Below are positions 60,656-64,000 of a DNA stretch of 64,000 nucleotides, one piece after another. Position 1 is the stretch's first letter. Every line of letters starts with the position of its first letter. Under the pieces are notes generated by a model. That model saw only the letters and a list, made by a program, of their open reading frames with translations, had not been told where the DNA came from and searched no databases. The stretch is from Halichondria panicea (Eukaryota > Porifera > Demospongiae > Suberitida > Halichondriidae), in the NCBI RefSeq assembly GCF_963675165.1, contig NC_087393.1:4859702-4923701 (forward strand). Direction: 5' to 3'. Position numbers and translations under genes: made by a program.

Positions 60656-61226
60656 TGCTAGCTGCACTAGGAGTGTAGGACTGCTTCACCACTGTGTCTA
60701 CGTCTTTTTAGCTTCTTGTAGGTATAGGTACTAGTCTAAATATATAATTATGTAGACTACCTCTTTCCAATTTTTCGATAGCTCAAAAGTCCGTTTAATT
60801 AGAATGTGAGGGGGAGGGGCTGAATGGATAATAACAGGAAACAGATTTAACCCAGGAAATCGATTGACTGCCTCTGCCACTCCCACTAGCCATGTGTGGG
60901 AGGCCTGGAGCATAAAACCAGCCTCCATGCATTTCTGCATACCTCTAGCTGCTGGAAGAAAGTCAGGTAATAATCTGTGTGTCACTGTGTGCGTGAGTGA
61001 AAGGTCATTGCAGATAGTTCTAACTACATATGATATCTGCTAGATATAGATCTATTGGGTTGTTGTTGCATGATAGTAGCTCAGAACTTTTAATACTTGA
61101 TCATTTATATTTATTCTGCAGATCTTCCAAAGCTGAAAGGAAAACTCAATTCATTTCAGTCTGAGCTACTGCATCTCCTCCAGTGAACTGTTGAACTAGC
61201 AACGACAACAAGAACCAACCCCCAAG
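60656..61226. promoter_or_regulatory. Divergent intergenic region, RALBP1-like and myosin II
   Basis: 571 bp separate the two start codons, which face away from each other, so it probably carries both promoters. No clear TATA box was seen. It also contains a 60-codon minus-strand frame (60940-60761) with a good GTAGTC donor, listed separately. Confidence 0.5.
60761..60940 (-). CDS. Candidate upstream coding exon of the RALBP1-like gene or a short ORF
   Basis: The open frame from ATG (60938-60940) encodes MQKCMEAGFMLQASHTWLVG and continues to FELSKNWKE at a GTAGTC donor, in phase 0. An AG acceptor lies six bases before the annotated RALBP1 start codon, also in phase 0, so the two could be joined to give an N-terminal extension. 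The sequence is protein-like, but I recognise no family. It could equally be 5' UTR. Confidence 0.3.
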
Positions 61227-63260
61227 ATGAGTGGTGACGATCCTTCGCAGTACCTGCGTACTAGCAGGACGCAGGACGTCATTGACCAGACTCGAATGTT
61301 TGACACCAAGAAATGGCTCTGGATTCCGGACGATGAAGAGGGATACAAAGCCGCCTCTGTCAAGTCCCAGAAAGGGGATAAATGCACCGTCGAGTTGTCG
61401 GATGGAACGGTGAGTGTGAATCATGCAGCTGTACTCCGTTTGTAAACACACTGTGCTACAGTTATAATCATGCCTGTACACTCTCTACGATATAGTCGCA
61501 TACTGCTAATTGCAACTAGACTGTACATATTATACATGCAAGGTTTGAACCTGGACTTAGAAGACTGCATTTTCCAACTAGCTAGCCATAATCATAATCT
61601 CGTGAATATGTGCATTAATTCTTGTCGTTATTCTCTCTCTCAGGAGATGATAGTAGACCTGAACTCGACTGAGCAGATGAACCCTCCCAAGTTTGAGAAG
61701 ATGGAGGACATGGCTGGACTCACCTATCTCAACGAAGCCAGTGTTATGCACAACCTCAGGCAGAGGTACTACTCCAGCCTCATCTACGTAAGTGAAAGGG
61801 TGTTCAAATAGACCTGGAGCAATGTATTAACCGTAAAGCGAGCACTAAAACAAAACAGCTATTTAATTTAAAGGTGTTGTTAGTTGGTACTAAACTAGTT
61901 GACTATCTGTTGATTGACTTGCGTTTGTTCTTGCATTGATCAGTATTTGGGTGAGAATACACTTCACAGCTATGCAATTTCATTCGATGAAAATTGGGAT
62001 ATCTTGGCAAGTTAGTTGTACTATATTCAAACAGTGATCAAATGTGGGCAGGTTGTTGCAAACACACTGGCTTTAATGAGTGAACCAGACAGGCACTGGG
62101 TAACAGAACGACAGCTGTTCTTACTCTCATACATTCGACCAAATACAGTGTTGTTTCATTTAGGCTGTTAATCTGTAAACAATGCAGAGTGATTTTAGTA
62201 AGATCCAAAGCTGTGCAAACAGGTCTCAATTATCATAGAGAATGGAGGTTTCCTTTCCGTGCATACCAGACCTTGTTTAGCAGACATGCAGTGTTATTTC
62301 AGGAGAGGGGGGGTGGTGCATACCACTCACTGGGCCATGGCTCAACTGCAATATATAGCTACAAAACAGAATGCAGAGGGGGGAACTGTTATATCAACTA
62401 CTATTTAAGGAAGCAAATTTGATATCGGGTACTTATGTGTTTACAGAAATTGAATACTTATGTGCTTTTCGTATAATGTGCTGTATTTCCATCTACAGTA
62501 ATTGAGAATCTGATACCTCATTACTGAAGCTATCACATATATAGAGTATCACATTATGTGGTGTATAATATTTATCCGGACCCTATAGTGTGGTTTACAT
62601 TGCCCATGCAGTATTTGTGTGGGAGTGAACAACCATTCATGCACATAATTATTATCTTGGATTCTACTGAAGTGCACTACTCTCGGCACTAACATATTAC
62701 CCCCTCCCCTCCCCTCCCCCACACACACACTACAGACCTACTCGGGATTGTTCTGTGTGGCCATCAACCCCTACCGCATGCTCCCCATCTACTCCAACAA
62801 AGTGGTAGAAATGTTCAAGGGAAAGAGACGAACGGAAATGCCTCCTCACATCTTCTCCATCTCTGACAATGCCTACAGGGACATGTTGCAAGGTAAGCTA
62901 GTCTGTTTGTGATGCTTTCGTGTTTTGTTAAGCTATAATAGTGTGTGGGCGATTATAGGTACACAATGCTGTAAGACAAATAAGCAGAGGTGGTTGTGAG
63001 AACTACAATGAAATACGTGCATTGAAACTTCTTGTTATGGAAATGTTACAGTAGGGACTACTATGTTTGTCACATTTTTTGCCCTGCAATTGGCAAATAA
63101 ATATGATATCAGGTTCACTAGCTAGTATAGCTTTGCCATCCATCAATTACTCTGTAAGCCAATACCAGTCTATTGCAGTATTCCACTAATTAATATCCCA
63201 CGGACCTTAGTCGGTATCTTAGTTGTGATAACATGGTTCTCTTAGCAACACATTAGCTTG

Positions 63261-63297
<37 letters not shown>

Positions 63298-63576
63298 ACC
63301 CCCCCCACACACACACACTTCCCTGCAGACCGTGAGAACCAGTCCATCCTTATCACGTAAGTTATTAAATTGTGCATATTAAATTGTGCATTATTATTGT
63401 GATGCTTGCAATAATTGTATTTTGCTCTAATACAGTATAGCCATGCAGTGCATTCTCGTCTCACGCTATAACTTTACAGGGGAGAATCTGGTGCAGGAAA
63501 GACTGAGAACACAAAGAAGGTCATCCAGTACTTGGCTCTGATTGCACCCGCCCCCGGTCAACAGTCAACTAAATCA
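61227..63576 (+). CDS. Non-muscle myosin II heavy chain, 5' part (runs off the window)
   Basis: Motor protein of actomyosin contraction. Exons: 61227-61409, 61644-61787, 62736-62892, 63329-63356, 63480-63576, phases consistent. The N-terminus carries the SH3-like subdomain ([29 protein letters not shown]), then [68 protein letters not shown] and the P-loop [20 protein letters not shown]. The VIQYLA sequence after the P-loop favours the non-muscle/smooth class. The last visible exon ends after [11 protein letters not shown], at surface loop 1, where other animals splice alternative exons. The remaining motor domain, neck and rod are outside the window. Confidence 0.93.
63256..63320. repeat. 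(CA)n microsatellite in a myosin II intron
   Basis: A CA repeat interrupted by a C-run, ending just before the CCCTGCAG acceptor of the 28-bp exon at 63329-63356. The repeat supplies part of the pyrimidine-rich region. Confidence 0.85.
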
Positions 63577-64000
63577 GTGAGTGTATGACCACATTAATTT
63601 GAACCCTTTCACCACCTTTACTTTAAGATGGTATATAGCCTGAGTACATTACATGTCTCTCTTATAATTATTATATGGGGGAGAAAATTTAAACATTTCA
63701 AGGAATTTTGTTTGTCAAGAAACGGTTGTATGAACAGAATAGTGTATGTGTAACATACCGTGTATGTGTGGGTGTGTGTGAAACTGGAGGAGGATGGTCT
63801 GTGTTACTGTGTAACATACCGTGCATGTGTGGGTGTGTGTGAAACTGGAGGAGGATGGTCTGTGTTACTGTACAATCATTAATTAATATCAACAAGATAT
63901 CCGCAACATTGTCATTACATTGCCGTTAATTTCACAAGCATTATGCAAAAATATCACAGTCAATGGTCTTTTGTGGTAACTTGAGTACGCCAATAGGCAG
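63577..64000. other. Myosin II intron (incomplete) with a 61-bp tandem duplication
   Basis: Two copies of a 61-bp unit beginning TAACATACCGTG start at 63751 and 63812. Nothing exon-like with an acceptor in the right phase was recognised before the window ends. Confidence 0.6.

Noticed and set aside
61146-61481. 111-codon minus-strand frame over the myosin start
   Set aside because: It is the reverse complement of the first myosin exon, whose plus-strand translation is unmistakable.

Overview
The window looks like AT-rich, intron-dense nuclear DNA of a simple animal, most likely a marine sponge (demosponge). It encodes animal-type genes: an adhesion GPCR family, a RALBP1-type RhoGAP, non-muscle myosin II and a MEI1-like meiotic protein. 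Exons are small, introns are often only 48-150 bp with GT-AG borders, and miniature transposons, (CA)n tracts and short AT palindromes are abundant. No bacterial, viral, rRNA, tRNA or CRISPR signal was recognised. The host assignment is an inference; the gene identities rest on protein motifs and on exon phases that I checked by hand.

Layout. (1) 1-9.5 kb: a tandem duplication of about 5.5 kb. Each unit has an intronless type II membrane glycosyltransferase-like gene (both copies intact, 352 aa) followed by an intronless Golgi carbohydrate sulfotransferase-like gene (both copies broken, by different mutations). Copy 1 also holds 1.7 kb absent from copy 2, including two MITEs and a stray copy of a MEI1 exon. 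(2) 9.5-11.1 kb: no gene, but hairpins and a 40-bp tandem repeat. (3) 11.1-19.8 kb, minus strand: a MEI1-like gene for which a 34-exon, frame-consistent model (about 1169 aa) can be written. (4) 19.8-54.5 kb: a segmentally duplicated adhesion-GPCR cluster on the minus strand. It has three main copies (aGPCR-1, -2, -3), a fourth reduced to its last two exons, and repeated copies of a 0.6-kb module that begins at the MEI1 promoter. A 76-bp element present once downstream of aGPCR-1 and -2 is expanded to 34 tandem copies beside the fourth. Two retroelement ORF fragments and a piece of the RALBP1 3' end lie at 31-33.7 kb. (5) 54.5-60.7 kb, minus strand: a RALBP1-like RhoGAP gene (15 exons, 540 aa). 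(6) 61.2-64 kb, plus strand: the 5' end of a non-muscle myosin II heavy chain, divergent from RALBP1 and running off the window.

How it fits together. The glycosyltransferase/sulfotransferase pair would act on Golgi glycans. The aGPCRs share a signal peptide, an ectodomain I do not recognise, a Ser/Thr-rich repeat stalk, a GAIN/GPS region and 7TM, so they look like a young receptor family. Only aGPCR-3 appears complete. aGPCR-2 has a 4-bp frameshift just before TM1, and aGPCR-1 lacks the first four coding exons. RALBP1 (Ral/Rho signalling) and myosin II are conserved single-copy genes flanking the cluster. The strongest candidate for something undescribed is the aGPCR cluster: its novel ectodomain, stalk-length variation, natural frameshift and satellite-like 76-bp array.
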